DNA of 64,000 nucleotides from Hippopus hippopus (taxonomy: Eukaryota > Mollusca > Bivalvia > Cardiida > Cardiidae), in contig OX328096.1 of assembly GCA_946811185.2 (NCBI GenBank), positions 24,803,881 to 24,867,880 on the forward strand, in the 5' to 3' direction. The position numbers and the translations under genes are program-made. Of the stretch, positions 21,998 to 32,899 are shown piece by piece. The notes under the pieces are model-generated. The model did no database searches. It had not been told where the DNA came from and saw only the letters and a list, made by a program, of their open reading frames with translations. Position 1 is the stretch's first letter, and each line of letters opens with the position of its first letter.

Positions 21998-22348
21998 ATT
22001 ATACTGCAAAGTTTTACCATTCCAATTTGTATTAAGCGAAATTTACCTGGTTTTTTGGTTTCAAAAATTAAGTACGCTGACGAAGTAGAATTTCCCTTCT
22101 GAGTGCCCCAATTCAATGAAAACTGACGTCACTGGGAACTGACGTCACTGAAACCTTGGTAAAACGTGCAGTTTGGTGCATAATCTTGATCGACACCGCC
22201 ATTTGGGATGTTGTGTTGAAAGTGTAGTCATGTATATGGGGCTCCCGAAAGGGAAACTGCTTTTAAGTTGGTTTTGCCAGTGTACATGATATATATGTTC
22301 GGGGCAGATTATCCAATCAGATCACGAGAAATTTCTTTGCAGTATAAC
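21998..22348. mobile_element. MITE with ATACTGCAAAG inverted ends
   Basis: TTATACTGCAAAG at the left is inverted at the right (CTTTGCAGTATAA). A truncated relative of the right end is inside the minisatellite at about 8466. The centre includes a tandem CTGACGTCACTG pair (CRE-like palindromes). Confidence 0.65.
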
Positions 22349-22437
22349 AAAATGGTTTATAAGTTAAAGTGATTAAAATGTGAACATTTTTTTTTTATTT
22401 ATTCTATTTATTCTCAAAAATTTATGTACTCATAGCC

Positions 22438-22641
22438 TTAACTCTTTACTGCATGACAAATATGTAGACTTGTCCAAATTGAAAGCTGTAGCAGACAAAG
22501 TTTAACATTTAAAGCAAAGAGAATATAGTGGAAAAAGGAGGAAATCCTTGGTACCAGCATTTTCTCTTTTTCCCACAATGTTTTCGAAGGCTTTATTCAC
22601 AAAGGTTCTTAAAACTTGTTATCGTTCAGTAGAGGGATTAA
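22438..22641 (-). mobile_element. MITE-A copy upstream of the Met-turn exon
   Basis: TTAACTCTTTACTGCATGAC to GAGGGATTAA, with the core GGTACCAGCATTTTCTC; left arm of the hairpin altered. A second partial copy is at 22680-22800. Confidence 0.8.
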
Positions 22642-22872
22642 TCAAAGTTTCAATCATGGGATTGTTCCATAAAGGCTAGATCCATTACCACACAAATATG
22701 ACTTTTGACATCCCTGTAGTGGGCAGTCTTTGAGAACATTGTGGGGATGGGGAGCAATAACGAGTGCTTGCTCCTTTTTTCTATGACATTCTCAGATCAA
22801 AAATATTTGCTTTTGCTTAAACTGTCTGAAATTGGCTTAGAATTAATAATTCTTCTTCTTCAATAATTGCAG

Positions 22873-23103
22873 GTAACTGGAAAAATTTTAACAAAAGACA
22901 TGGATATAAAGAGATGGAGAAGGCTGTTCCCTATGATTTTTTATCCATCATGCATTATAAGTACAACCAGTTTGCTTTAGACATAAGCAAACCAACTATA
23001 GAGCCTAGACCTAGATTTGACGTGAAGAAAGAAAGTCTTGGACAGCGAAAAAATCTCACTGACTTTGATATCCAGAAAATTCTGTGGCTCTACAACTGTG
23101 CAA
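22873..23103 (+). CDS. Astacin exon: Met-turn and C-terminal subdomain
   Basis: Acceptor CAATAATTGCAG. It reads NWKNFNKRHG, then VPYDFLSIMHY, the astacin Met-turn with M158 and the fifth-ligand tyrosine Y160. It continues through the conserved G.R..LT..DI.KI...Y.C close of the domain; C207 would pair with C52. The frame runs on for a few codons beyond the donor (GCAA/GTAAAA), so the intron boundary is set by the donor and by phase agreement with the Sushi exon. Confidence 0.95.
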
Positions 23104-23315
23104 GTAAAAGGCTATATTACAATTCATGTGTCTATTTTTAGAAATGTTATGGGTAAAGAAATGTCGTAATTTAAGCTGGGGGTAATTATTTCCCCGTCAC
23201 AGCGAGTATTTTCCTCCTGCCGAAAATCTGGAACTACTTTTTTAAGTTTTTTAAGTTTTTAAGTTTTAAAAGTGGCATTCGTTGACAAAATAATCAGAGG
23301 AAATATAATATATAA

Positions 23316-23473
23316 TTTATTTCAACAGCTTGTGGTTAATATGGGGAAATATTTGCCGAAAAAGGGAAAGGTCCGCGAAAATAACTCGTGCCCCACGGCA
23401 CTCCTTATTTTCGCATACCTTTCCCTTTTTCGGCAAATATTTCCCCATATTAATCACAAGCTGATGAAATAAA
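23316..23473. repeat. Long palindrome downstream of the Met-turn exon
   Basis: Arms of about 65-70 bp (from TTTATTTCAACAGCTTGTGG; inner end CGAAAATAA) flank a short loop, with few mismatches (GGTCCGC against GCATACC). It lies 210 bp 3' of the astacin exon ending at 23103, within the intron. Confidence 0.9.
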
Positions 23474-23499
23474 CTCTATTTCTTTAATTTCTTGGTACT

Positions 23500-23733
23500 C
23501 TGTACCAAACGACAACATTTTGGACTTGTCCAAATATAAAGTATATATGCAGATGACAAATGAAATGTGGCTCAAATGGTAGGATTCGTGTATGAAAGAG
23601 TAGAAAACAATTTTCGAAAAGAATGAAATACTATTTACCACCATTTTCTCCATTTCCAGAATGTTTTTTTTTTAGAAGCATTCTCTGATTCTCTGTCAGG
23701 GTCGTTAAAACTCAGAATGTGTGGTAAAGGAAT
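23500..23733 (-). mobile_element. MITE-A copy
   Basis: CTGTACCAAACGACAACATT to GTGGTAAAGGAATAA; hairpin degraded. An adjoining partial copy (23738-23930) has core ATTACTGGTTAGTGG. Confidence 0.75.
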
Positions 23734-24554
23734 AATAACATTGTAGACCTGTTTATTTTAAAAGCATTTGCAGCTACTAATTAACACGGCTCAAAAGATT
23801 GTATATTTCCTTGATAAATTAGAAAAAAGTCTGGGAAAAGGAGAAATTACTGGTTAGTGGCATTTATTCTTTTTCTCCACAATGTTCTTAGAGGCCTTCT
23901 TCCGGGTCGTGAAAACACGAGATAAACCTAGGTTTCTGATAACTTTTCCACCTTTTAAATTATCTTCTGGAGTAAAGGTGATAGGGACAAGATACACATT
24001 TGAAGGGGAGATAATCTCAAAATGAAGTATTTCAGTCTTTACTCTGCCTCATGGTCCAGTTGACCTTTGGACATGTATTAGGATATGTCGAACTTTTTGC
24101 TAATTTGTCCTTTAAACTTAAAGGGGCATACCATTCACCATCTTTGATATTCATTTTATTGTTAAAGAGTGGACTAATGCCAAAAGTAGACCATATTATA
24201 TCCTGACACTCCCCTGGCCTTTAGATGCACCTATCAAGGGCCATCACACACTATACGCACATGTGTAATACAAAATCTGGCAAATAAGTCTAAGTTTCAT
24301 AAAGTTGTATTTTTTTCAAATGACATTTTCTGTTTCTATTCTTGTGAAATTGCTCCAAAAGCAAACCTGACCAGAATTGTAATTTTTCATGTTTTGTAAT
24401 TACAGCGTTACAACTTATTATGTCATGGAAAGTCCGTTTGTGTCTGTTTCTGAATAGCAGTGACATATCTATCAATTCCTGCACTCCTGCTCACCTTTAG
24501 CGTGCATAATTACAAATAATTTCTGGCTATGCCCCTGCATATGGCATCCTTAAA

Positions 24555-24720
24555 GCACTGCTACAGCTGTCTTGATGGTCAGTCTAGAGCAAGATAAGAC
24601 TGTAAAACATGTGCAGTCTGATCTTTAATCTACATTGTTTGCCTTGAGGAGACATTCTAGACAATAGCAGTCTTGAAGCTGCTTTGTTGGGGTCTTATTT
24701 CTACATTACAAAATATAAAT
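24555..24720. mobile_element. MITE-C partial
   Basis: AAGACTGTAAAACATGTGCA GTCTGATCTTTAATCTACAT and ACATTCTAGACAATAGCAG. Confidence 0.65.
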
Positions 24721-24898
24721 TGGGTTTATTTGGCACCCTAAGGTTGAACAATTATGCAAATTTCATAGATAATCTACTTTGTAAACTTTGATACTTTTCA
24801 TGTGGTATCATCCAGTTGATCAAATAGCACACTTTTTGAGTATTTTCACTAAGGTCCAAAATGGCCCTGCCAAGGTATCTGTTAATTAGTCTGAACTA

Positions 24899-25082
24899 TT
24901 AACCCTTGGGCTGCTAGGCATGACTAAATGACCTTTTGTGGAAGGCATAGATCAACATTAGACGGCACACACTGTCAAGGAGACATTTTTCCCCTAAAAA
25001 ATACCTTTGAAATAGCAAGAGCATGGATTTCACTATTGCCTTGAAACTTTCATTTCACTTTTTTAACAGGTTGATGGTTAAG
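24899..25082. mobile_element. MITE-C copy ending 18 bp before the Sushi exon
   Basis: TTAACCCTTGGGCTGCTAGG at the left and GGTTGATGGTTAA at the right; the central stem is mostly decayed. Confidence 0.7.
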
Positions 25083-25099
25083 TTTAATTTTGATTTCAG

Positions 25100-25279
25100 G
25101 TTGCAAGAAATATGTAGGTGAAAATTTGGTTTCTATTCCCAACAACAACAGCTTTAGTGCTGGAAGTACTGTTAACTTTGAATGTCAAAACAAGGCCACA
25201 CATAGCATAACTGGAGCTAATACTAGTACATGTGGGAAAAATGGGAAGTGGGCAGGAGCAGCACCTATGTGTGTGAAAT
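25100..25279 (+). CDS. Sushi/CCP domain exon
   Basis: A symmetric single-domain exon (acceptor TGATTTCAG, donor AAAT/GTAAGT). The four Sushi cysteines are C210, C237 (FEC), C253 (STC) and C266 (MC), with the invariant W259 (GKWAG) between the last two. The length of about 59 residues is normal for CCP. A MITE-C copy ends 18 bp upstream of the exon. Confidence 0.93.
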
Positions 25280-26455
25280 GTAAGTTAAACTTAGAATTCT
25301 CTCCAAAATTAGCTATTCTGCTGAGGACTCAATATCCATTCTTACAACGTTATTTATTGACAAAAACCATACAGAATTTGTTTTTTCCACTACTGTCAAT
25401 TTCATGCTATACTGTAGTGATAGTTTAAAGCATTCTTTGGTCTAGCAACAGAGGAGTGATGGACAGAAGGAGAACAACCATAAACAATCACAAATCATAG
25501 TAAAACCATCTGTTTTTATGGTAATTTCATCTATCATATATTTAGACTCCATGGTAACTTCAAGTGTACAACTAGCATAACAATACAACACTCATTCTCA
25601 GATTAAAGGCCAATTTGAAGTTGTAAAAAACTGAAAAACACATATCACTCTTTACTCAAATTTCTATATAAAATGGAAAGTTGAGCATGACATAATCACT
25701 GAATACATGACATAACTATAATTATCGGGTAACACAGGTTGTTGTCGTCTTCATTCAAATCAAGCATAGTTGAAAATGTATCACCTAAGGATACAGTCAT
25801 GTAAAACGGTTTCAAAGCATGTGTTTATAATTTTTAGATTAGATGTGGCAGCAGACTACATTAAGTTTTCTTGAACTTGAAAAAGGTTGAACTTATTGGT
25901 CTTTCTATTTTAACATTTTTGTTAATGCAAACTTAAAGCCAGTTAAAGACAATATGCAACTGTATATTACCTTCCTCCCCCCCATAATCCCTTCCCTTTA
26001 TTTTAAATCCTTTAATGGCCCCTAAAGTATGACTTATACATAGAAAATCACAGAGTAACCAATTTGATCAGAATATTTGTCAAGGTAACATCTTGGGTGA
26101 GTTATGATATTTTTCACCTCAGGTCAAAATGCAGGTCAAAATAAAAAAAAGAACTCTATAAGCCATTTTTTGTCCAATACTGATGAAGCAAGCTAAGAAT
26201 GCTTTTCTTGATTATATATCAGACAATTTGCTATTTAAAAATGCTGTACGGTATTCATGAAATTTTAGTAAGAGTGTTGGTCTTGAAAACATCTTGTTTT
26301 TAATTTTTTATTCTGTATCTCAAAGATACAGAAAGTTTAGGCAAGTGATTCAGAGTCACCATGGCCTCTGGTTTCCTTTTCCTATATTTTTTTTTTATTT
26401 TCAGAAGCCTTCTGCTTTGCTGTTGTAAACATATAGGGTCATTAAATTTTGTGCA
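25280..26455. other. Intron sequence, nothing recognised
   Basis: Between the Sushi and first MAM exons; no repeats of the main families. Confidence 0.5.
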
Positions 26456-26459
26456 AAGG

Positions 26460-26679
26460 TAAAACCCTTTACCAAACAATCCTGAGGTTGAACAACCCTG
26501 AGGAAACAGCTTTTGAAAACATTGTGGGAAAAGAGAAAATGCTGGTTACCAGTATTTCCTTCTTTTCTCACAATGTTCTCTAAAACAAAGTCAATCATTG
26601 TAGTCAGATGTCATCTGCAAATGTATTAAATACATGTATATGGGGGTGTCTACAATTTTGCTGTCATGTAAAGAGTTGA
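26460..26679 (+). mobile_element. MITE-A copy 60 bp before MAM exon 1
   Basis: CCCTTTACCAAACAATCCTG to GTAAAGAGTTGA; core AATGCTGGTTACCAGTATT. Confidence 0.85.
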
Positions 26680-26738
26680 GAATGGGAAGTCATCACAATT
26701 GATTCCAATATGACAGTACATGTATCACCTTTTTTCAG

Positions 26739-26918
26739 CAAGCCTTTTGAAAACAAAACTTGGTATGATCTATGACAACTGTGAGAACAATCTAATGGTG
26801 GCAGAAGCAGACACGGACAAAAGATGGTCCAACCAGCCATGGACAGCAAATACAGAAGGTTCTGGACCTGAAGCTGATCACACCTATGGTACCTATCTGG
26901 CGAACAAGACTGCAAAAG
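26739..26918 (+). CDS. MAM domain exon 1
   Basis: Acceptor TTTTTTCAG, donor AAAG/GTACC. It reads ..DNCENN...DKRWSNQPWTANTEGSGPEADHT.GTYL, matching the MAM start: first Cys and acidic region, W, T....GP..DHT and G.YL. The second cysteine of typical MAM domains is not visible here. Confidence 0.88.
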
Positions 26919-27754
26919 GTACCAACATTTTGGTTAGATAGATTTGATTGATGTGCTTTTTTGTAACCATCTATACCTACAAGCACATACAGTAAGGGGC
27001 CATAGATATTTCATCAAATTTTAATTTGCATGCGTGGACATGTATTTTTCAGTGCACAAGAAAATGAACTATGCTGCTTTTGATCATTCAATCACAAGGA
27101 AAACTATATACTGGTAGAAAGTGTGGTTACTGGAGCTTTTTACACCTTTACTCATTTTCAGCCAGTTTTTAACCCATCTCAACTTTATTTTATGAAACTG
27201 TAATCATTCTTGTACCTTAGTGCCCCTGATGGTTTTAAGGTGGCACAGATTACCACTGATAGAAAATGCATTTCGGTCTCTTGGGGGCTATCAAAAGAAC
27301 ACACTGTCGTTGTTTCTAGTTTTAAATCGAGGACAAATGCCTTGAGTTTCTTTATCCTGTACACCATATTTATCGATTATTTACATATGGTAAGTTTACA
27401 CAGCTGACAAAATCTGACGCATTCTAGACAAGGTAGTTTTAACAGCATATTTTTCTCTCTGGCCGTAAAGATGTATCTTTAATAAGTTATTAGTTTTCGT
27501 TGCCTGACATCAAAGTTGTTGCTCTCTAAAACATAGTGCTTTTATTATTCAGCTAAATTTTGGTGACATCACCATTGATGTCAATGTAAAAAATACATGT
27601 GAGTCAATGGAGATTCGAACTTTGATGAAATATTTATGGCCACTTACTGTAGATAGGTATGAGTTGCTAACTCCTTCCTCAGATGTGCTGTCAGGACTTT
27701 ACAACTATAAACAAATATCTGAAAATCTGCAAAATTATGTCAGATTTCTGCTTT

Positions 27755-28262
27755 TAACCCTTTACTAAACAACATAATTTTGAAGTTGTCCAAATTGAAA
27801 GCATTTGCAGGCAAAAAATTAAATGTAGCTCAAAAGGGAAAAGTTGTCTGAGAAAGGATCATTGTCTGCACATGTCATATTTTTCGAAGATTCGACCCGT
27901 CTACTATGACGCATCACTCACCCCATATACAGGGGGAAAGTAGGGCTTATACCGAAGCTATTACCTAAGCCTGTAGGGGCTGTTTTAATAAATGGCCGGT
28001 GCATAGGTTACATGCTAGCTGATCATAGCTGAATGAATCGCACCAGGCAGCGTTTTATTGAATAAAGGTTTATTTTATTTTGAAATTCAAAGTAACTGCC
28101 CATCAAATAGATGTGTATTCGAAGAATACCATCTAGCGGAAGATAATGGAGAAAGGATAAAAACAATTGTATGAAATGGAGAAAATGCTGGTCTCCAGCA
28201 ATATTTTTAAAAGCCTTCTTCCTCAGGGTTGTTAAAACTCGGATTGTGTGGCAATGGGTTCA
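27755..28262 (-). mobile_element. MITE-A split by a ~280-bp insert
   Basis: Outer half at 27755-27860 (CCCTTTACTAAACAACATAA) and hairpin half at 28140-28262 (GAAAATGCTGGTCTCCAGCA). The insert contains TTCGAAGATTCGACCCGTC near its left and TATTCGAAGAATACC near its right. Confidence 0.65.
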
Positions 28263-28334
28263 GGATTGACATCTCTTACCTTGATCATAGACACTTTGTG
28301 TGTAATGCACATTAAGTTTGACTTGTTTGTTTTT

Positions 28335-28600
28335 TATGGTGTTGAATACCGCTTTCAACATCATTTCAGTTACATCCCAGCGGCCAATGCGCTTGTCCAC
28401 ACTTTCCAGGAGTTTCTTCCACCAGTACTTTGCACAATATTCTTTCCAAGCCACGGACTTCTTTTCCACATAGCTAATGTTGAAACATTGATCAGAATGA
28501 GAAAAAAACCTATTGGTTCTCACAGAAAAACTGGCAGTGCGGGGGATTAGGCCCAATGACCCGGTAAGTGCTGCCAACTGACCCGCTGGGCTTGCCACAT
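28335..28600 (-). mobile_element. SINE, minus strand
   Basis: Plus-strand reading starts with the tail (CGCTTTCAACATCATTTCAG) and ends in a decayed tRNA head (GACCCGCTGGGCTTG). Confidence 0.75.
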
Positions 28601-29029
28601 TAAAAGGAGCTATTCAGATTATTCTCATATAACTTCAAAACTGATTCATCACTGAATCAAGTAAGGCAATTGCTGATAAACCATCATGAAGGAGAAAGAC
28701 AAGTATGAGAAAACAATATTTTTCAGTGGTATTTCCTTAATTGGCTACGTAGCCTCAAAAAAGTGTTTTCTGATTTTTCGCCAGAATTTTGAATAGGTTT
28801 GTGGGAATGTCGTGTGATAAATAACACATGTGCATTGATTATGTGGGATCATATTCCAATAAGAACAATGATATCATATTTGATGTCATAAAAATAGAAA
28901 GTGTTTCTGGTTGCAAAGCGACCAATCAATTATTTGAAAGCTAAATTTGCACCTTCTTACACCATGTTATATCACCCACTTTCTTTTCATCTGCAGAGAA
29001 AAGTATGGTTTGCAGTATTAAAATCAGTG

Positions 29030-29247
29030 TTCACCATTTACAACACAAGCCTGAGTTTTCACGACCTTCAAGAAGAAGGCTTTTGAAAACATTATGGGAA
29101 AAGGAAACAATACTGGTAACCAGGATTTTCTCCTTTTCCCACAATGTTTTCTACCTTTTCAAACAGTTTCAACCATTTCAGCCAACTTTATTTTGTCGTC
29201 TGCAAATTTTTTCGACTTGGACAAGTCTGCAATTTTGTTGTTGCTAA
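29030..29247 (+). mobile_element. MITE-A copy
   Basis: Core CAATACTGGTAACCAGGATT; ends eroded (TTTACAACACAAGCCTGAG; GACAAGTCTGCAATTTTG). Confidence 0.8.
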
Positions 29248-29264
29248 AAAATTGGGAAAAAAAA

Positions 29265-29482
29265 ATGATTGGGCTATGCTCTGGCAAAATGGGGTTTAAT
29301 GCATCTCGATGTTGCACTATACCAAACAAGTCATTACATGATCATGGGCCCCCTTAAACCCATCTTGTTTAACAACCGACTGAATAATGTGACTGACTGG
29401 TCCTTTGACATGCAGAAAATAGACCAATAGCAAAAACGTTTGACCCCCTTTTCACAGAGCATGACACAGAGCATGACTTGAT
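29265..29482. mobile_element. MITE-B copy without the GC stem
   Basis: GCTATGCTCTGGCAAAATGG ... CCCCCTTTTCACAGAGCATG; the CAGCCTGCGCAG stem is deleted. Confidence 0.7.
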
Positions 29483-29642
29483 TTAACTTGCAGGAAAAAT
29501 CTTAAAAGGCCCTTTTGAGTTTTGAACATCTGTTTCTTCTATCAAAGTACTTGTGACATGTTCTAGTTTTTCCCTGAATAGTGTCAATATAACAAAGGGC
29601 AACAATGTTATTGAATTTAATCCCTAAATATGCTGAATGCAA

Positions 29643-29913
29643 AGTTGAGCTGCTCTCTGGGAAAAGGGGGGTTTACTCCATCTCTGTGATGCATTACACC
29701 AGGCAAGTCGTCTCATAATAATGGATCCATCAAATCCAGTGTGTCTAACAACTAAATCATGAGGTAGAGTGGTCTTTTGACATGTAGAAAATTAACCAAT
29801 ACTAAAAAGTTAAGACCCAGGTAAGCCTGCATGGTCTGTGCAGGCTGACCTGAGTTTATACTTTTTGCAGATGCATTAAACCCTCTTTTCATAGAGCATG
29901 ACTCAAAGTTGGA
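29643..29913. mobile_element. MITE-B copy
   Basis: GAGCTGCTCTCTGGGAAAAG ... CCTCTTTTCATAGAGCATGA, stem AAGCCTGCATGGTCTGTGCA then GGCTGACC. Confidence 0.8.
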
Positions 29914-30056
29914 CCAGACAGCACAGAAGGTGCAGTCTGATCTTGGACCTGGTTTCTCAAATATCTTGCATGATGTTCTGCAGCAAGCTAACAAGACTAC
30001 TAACTTTATGCCACCCTCACAGAGGACATCACTGTACACTCTGCCTGAAATATCTG
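29914..30056. mobile_element. MITE-C partial between two MITE-Bs
   Basis: CAGACAGCACAGAAGGTGCA GTCTGATCTTGGACC is the stem; outer parts diverged. Confidence 0.55.
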
Positions 30057-30330
30057 AGCTCTATGCTCTGTGAAAAGGGGGTTTAATTAATGCATCTGCA
30101 AAAAGTGTTGACCCAAGTAAGCCTGTGCAGTTCAGGCAGGCTGATCTGAGTTGAAACATTTTCCTATCAGACAATTTTCTATATGTCAAAGGACCAGTCT
30201 ACCTCATGATTCAGTCCTTTGTTAAGACGAAATGAATTTTATGGGTTCATGATTATATAATGATATGCTTGGTACGATGCATCCCAGAGATGCATTAAAC
30301 CCTTGTTTGCCAGAGCATTGCCCACCTATT
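30057..30330. mobile_element. MITE-B copy
   Basis: CTATGCTCTGTGAAAAGGGG ... CCCTTGTTTGCCAGAGCAT, stem AAGCCTGTGCAGTTCAGGCA. Confidence 0.8.
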
Positions 30331-30626
30331 TGCTATATAACAGAGTGGACAACTAATTTTAACACTGGTCCATATTGAAAGCTTAATTCTGTGGTAATTC
30401 AGCTGTGCTTCAAATGATTGAATTTGCTATCGAGATGGTGTACAACCTGTATGGATAGAGAGGAGAGACTTGTAAACCACATTTTCTCCATTGCCCTTGA
30501 TGTTTTGAAAAGCCTCCTAAGCAACTTGAGTTGGTCTCCAGTGCTTTAGGGGTTAAAAACATAAATAATCCAAACAACGACTGAAATAAATCGAAGAAAA
30601 CAGAGACATTTCTTGCAAAAAATTAA

Positions 30627-30855
30627 TTAACTCTTTACCACACAATCCCGACTCTTAACGATCCTGAGAAAGAAGCCTTTTGAAAACAGTGTGGGAAAAG
30701 GAGAAAATGCTGGTAACCAGCATTTTCTCCTTTTCCCACAATGTTTTCTATCTTTCACAAGACAAGTTTCAAATTTTCAGTCACTTTTATTTTGTTGTCT
30801 GCAAGTGCTTTCAATTTGGACCAGTCTAAAATTTTGTCGTTTGGTAAAGAGTTAA
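30627..30855 (+). mobile_element. MITE-A, best full-length example
   Basis: 229 bp from TTAACTCTTTACCACACAAT to GTTTGGTAAAGAGTTAA. The palindrome AAATGCTGGTAACCAGCATTT extends to about 33-bp arms with a single mismatch. A useful reference copy. Confidence 0.95.
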
Positions 30856-31155
30856 CTATTTACCAAAGGACAAATGTATAGTCTTGTCGAAATTGAAAGC
30901 ATTAATTTTGCAGACAACAAAATAAATGTGACTCAAAAAAGACAGTTACCAGGGTTTTCTCCTTTTCCCACAATATTTTTAGAAGCCTTCATGCTCAGGG
31001 TCTAAAGTGAAAGCATTAATTTTGTAGACAACAAAATAAATGTGACTCAAAAAACACTGAACTAAACATTATCAGTGTTTTCTCCTTTTCCCACAATATT
31101 TTTAGAAGCCTTCATGCTCAGGGTTCTTAAAAGTTGGGATTGTGGTAATGGGTCA
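30852..31155 (-). mobile_element. MITE-A sharing TTAA with its neighbour, internal duplication
   Basis: It uses the same TTAA as the previous copy. The segment AAAGCATTAATTTTG.AGACAA through TTCATGCTCAGGGT is present twice in tandem. Confidence 0.8.
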
Positions 31156-31235
31156 AAATATGAAATAATTCCTTGAAATATAATTGGTAGTTTCAAAATT
31201 AATCATACTAAAGATATAGGCATATTATACCTGTA

Positions 31236-31462
31236 TTAACTCTTTACCAAATGATAAAATTTTAAACTTAATCGAAAGCATTTGCAGACAACAAATTAAA
31301 TGTAACTGTAGATGATTGTAGTTATCTGTGAAAGTGTAGAAAACCTTGTGGGAAAAGGAGAAAATGCTGGTTACCAGCATTTTCTCCTTTCCCACCAGGT
31401 TTTCAAAAGGTTATTTTCCCTATTTCCTCGCTAAAACTTGAGATTGTGTGGTAAAGGGTTAA
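31236..31462 (-). mobile_element. MITE-A copy
   Basis: TTAACTCTTTACCAAATGAT to GTGTGGTAAAGGGTTAA. Good hairpin (AAATGCTGGTTACCAGCATT), with a one-base deletion in the right arm. Confidence 0.93.
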
Positions 31463-31486
31463 ATAATGCCATGATTTAATGACATT

Positions 31487-31665
31487 GATGAAGTACTTTT
31501 TAAGACGTTGTGGAAAAAGGAAAAAAAATGCTAGTAAACAGCATTTCTCCTTTTTTGCTTCAGTGCTTTTACCCTTTCCAAGACAAATATCATTAATGGA
31601 GCCATATCCAATTTGTCACTTTCAGATGCTTTCAGTTTGGACTGGTTTACATTTTTTTTTTCATT
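31487..31665 (+). mobile_element. MITE-A fragment ending near MAM exon 2
   Basis: Core AATGCTAGTAAACAGCATTT. The T-rich stretch after it leads into the acceptor of the exon at 31703. Confidence 0.75.
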
Positions 31666-31702
31666 TTTTTCATTGAAAAAGTAACTTCCTTTTCTTTTGT
31701 AG

Positions 31703-31814
31703 GCAGGTTTTATTACTTTAATTCTACTGACCAAGATAAAGATCGAGGAAATGGAATTCTTAGGACCAAGGTATTGAACAACAGGAGCAGACGTCCTTCC
31801 AATGTTTCAATAGT
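31703..31814 (+). CDS. MAM domain exon 2
   Basis: A short 112-nt exon (acceptor TTTTGTAG, donor ATAGT/GTAAGG) that starts and ends at phases fitting its neighbours. It encodes GRFYYFNSTDQDKDRGNG then ILRTKVL..., the strand-rich MAM centre with Y-F/Y at the position of the usual Y.Y. It lies just downstream of a MITE-A fragment that ends about 40 bp before it. Confidence 0.85.
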
Positions 31815-31851
31815 GTAAGGTTTATCTTTTGGTCTTGGCCATACTTTTTAT

Positions 31852-32112
31852 GCCAAGCCTGGAAGCTCAGTGGATAGCGTACAGGACTTGAGACAAGGAG
31901 TTCACTGGTTTGAATCCCCAACCTGGCTAATTTGTTTCAAAGAATGTTAAATAGTCCTTGCAACAGGATTCATTCCTCTCTCACTGCTGATCATTGTTTC
32001 AACAATGGTTAAATGGGAAAGCAGCCAGTGGCTTGGAAGAATATTGTGTGATGTACTGGTAAAAGAGAGATATATAAGTGAAGTAATGATGAAAATGGTT
32101 TTAAACACCATA
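31852..32112 (+). mobile_element. SINE, just 3' of MAM exon 2
   Basis: Head AGCTCAGTGGATAGCG ... GGTTTGAATCCCC, body CAGGATTCATTCCTCTCTCA, tail GAAAATGGTTTTAAACACC. It starts 38 bp after the splice donor at 31814. Confidence 0.8.
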
Positions 32113-32169
32113 CAAACAAACTACACTTTTTGTTCGCTCACCTGAGCTTTTCAAAAGTGAACTTTTGTG

Positions 32170-32390
32170 ATTATTCACAATCAAGGCAGTGGGGGGATGG
32201 TAAAGATGGTATGTCTCTTAACCTTGAGGCCCAAGGTTTGAGTCTCATTGGAATTGCTGGGTTTCTTGTGGGAATGCCCATGGGCAAGACACTTCAGACC
32301 CTTGCCTAGTAGTGGAGATACCCAGAACATAGATGAATATGTAAGCCATGCTGTGATATGACTGAAATAATGTTGAAAGGGGCAGAAAAC
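32170..32390 (+). mobile_element. Divergent SINE
   Basis: Degenerate head (GGTTTGAGTCTCATT), middle GGGCAAGACACTTCAGACC and tail GTGATATGACTGAAATAATG. Confidence 0.55.
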
Positions 32391-32554
32391 ACCATTTTAT
32401 TGCAGTCCGTGGTCCATCTTTCAACAAATTTTCACTTATGCCTGTAAAGACATCGGATTTTTTGGCAAGGCGTAAATACATAAAAACATGTGAAAATTAT
32501 GGTACATGTAAATGGAGAAATTTCTCATCACAATTTCTCCTTTTACAAAACACT

Positions 32555-32761
32555 TTAACTCTTTACCAAAAGACAAAATTTTAGACTGGTCCAAATTAGA
32601 AGCATTAATTTTGCAGACAACAAAATAAACGTGACTGAAAAATCAAAATTTGTTTTGGGAAGTGTCGAAAACATTGTGGGGCATTTTCTCCTTTTCCCAC
32701 AATGTTTTCAAAAGGCTTCTCTGTCAGGTCGTTAAAAGTCGGGATTGTGTGGTAATGGTTA
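32555..32761 (-). mobile_element. MITE-A with most of one hairpin arm lost
   Basis: AACATTGTGGGGCATTTTCTC shows deletion of the left arm tip. Ends are intact. It is followed immediately by a plus-oriented partial copy (32765-32895, core AATGCCAGTCATCAGCATT). Confidence 0.85.
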
Positions 32762-32899
32762 GACCTTAACTATACAAATCCATGTTTGAACAACCTTGAG
32801 GAAGATAGCTTTTGAAAACATTGTGGGAAAAGGATAAAATGCCAGTCATCAGCATTTTCTCTTTTTCCCATAATGTTTTCTTATTCAAAGTCAGTTGAA

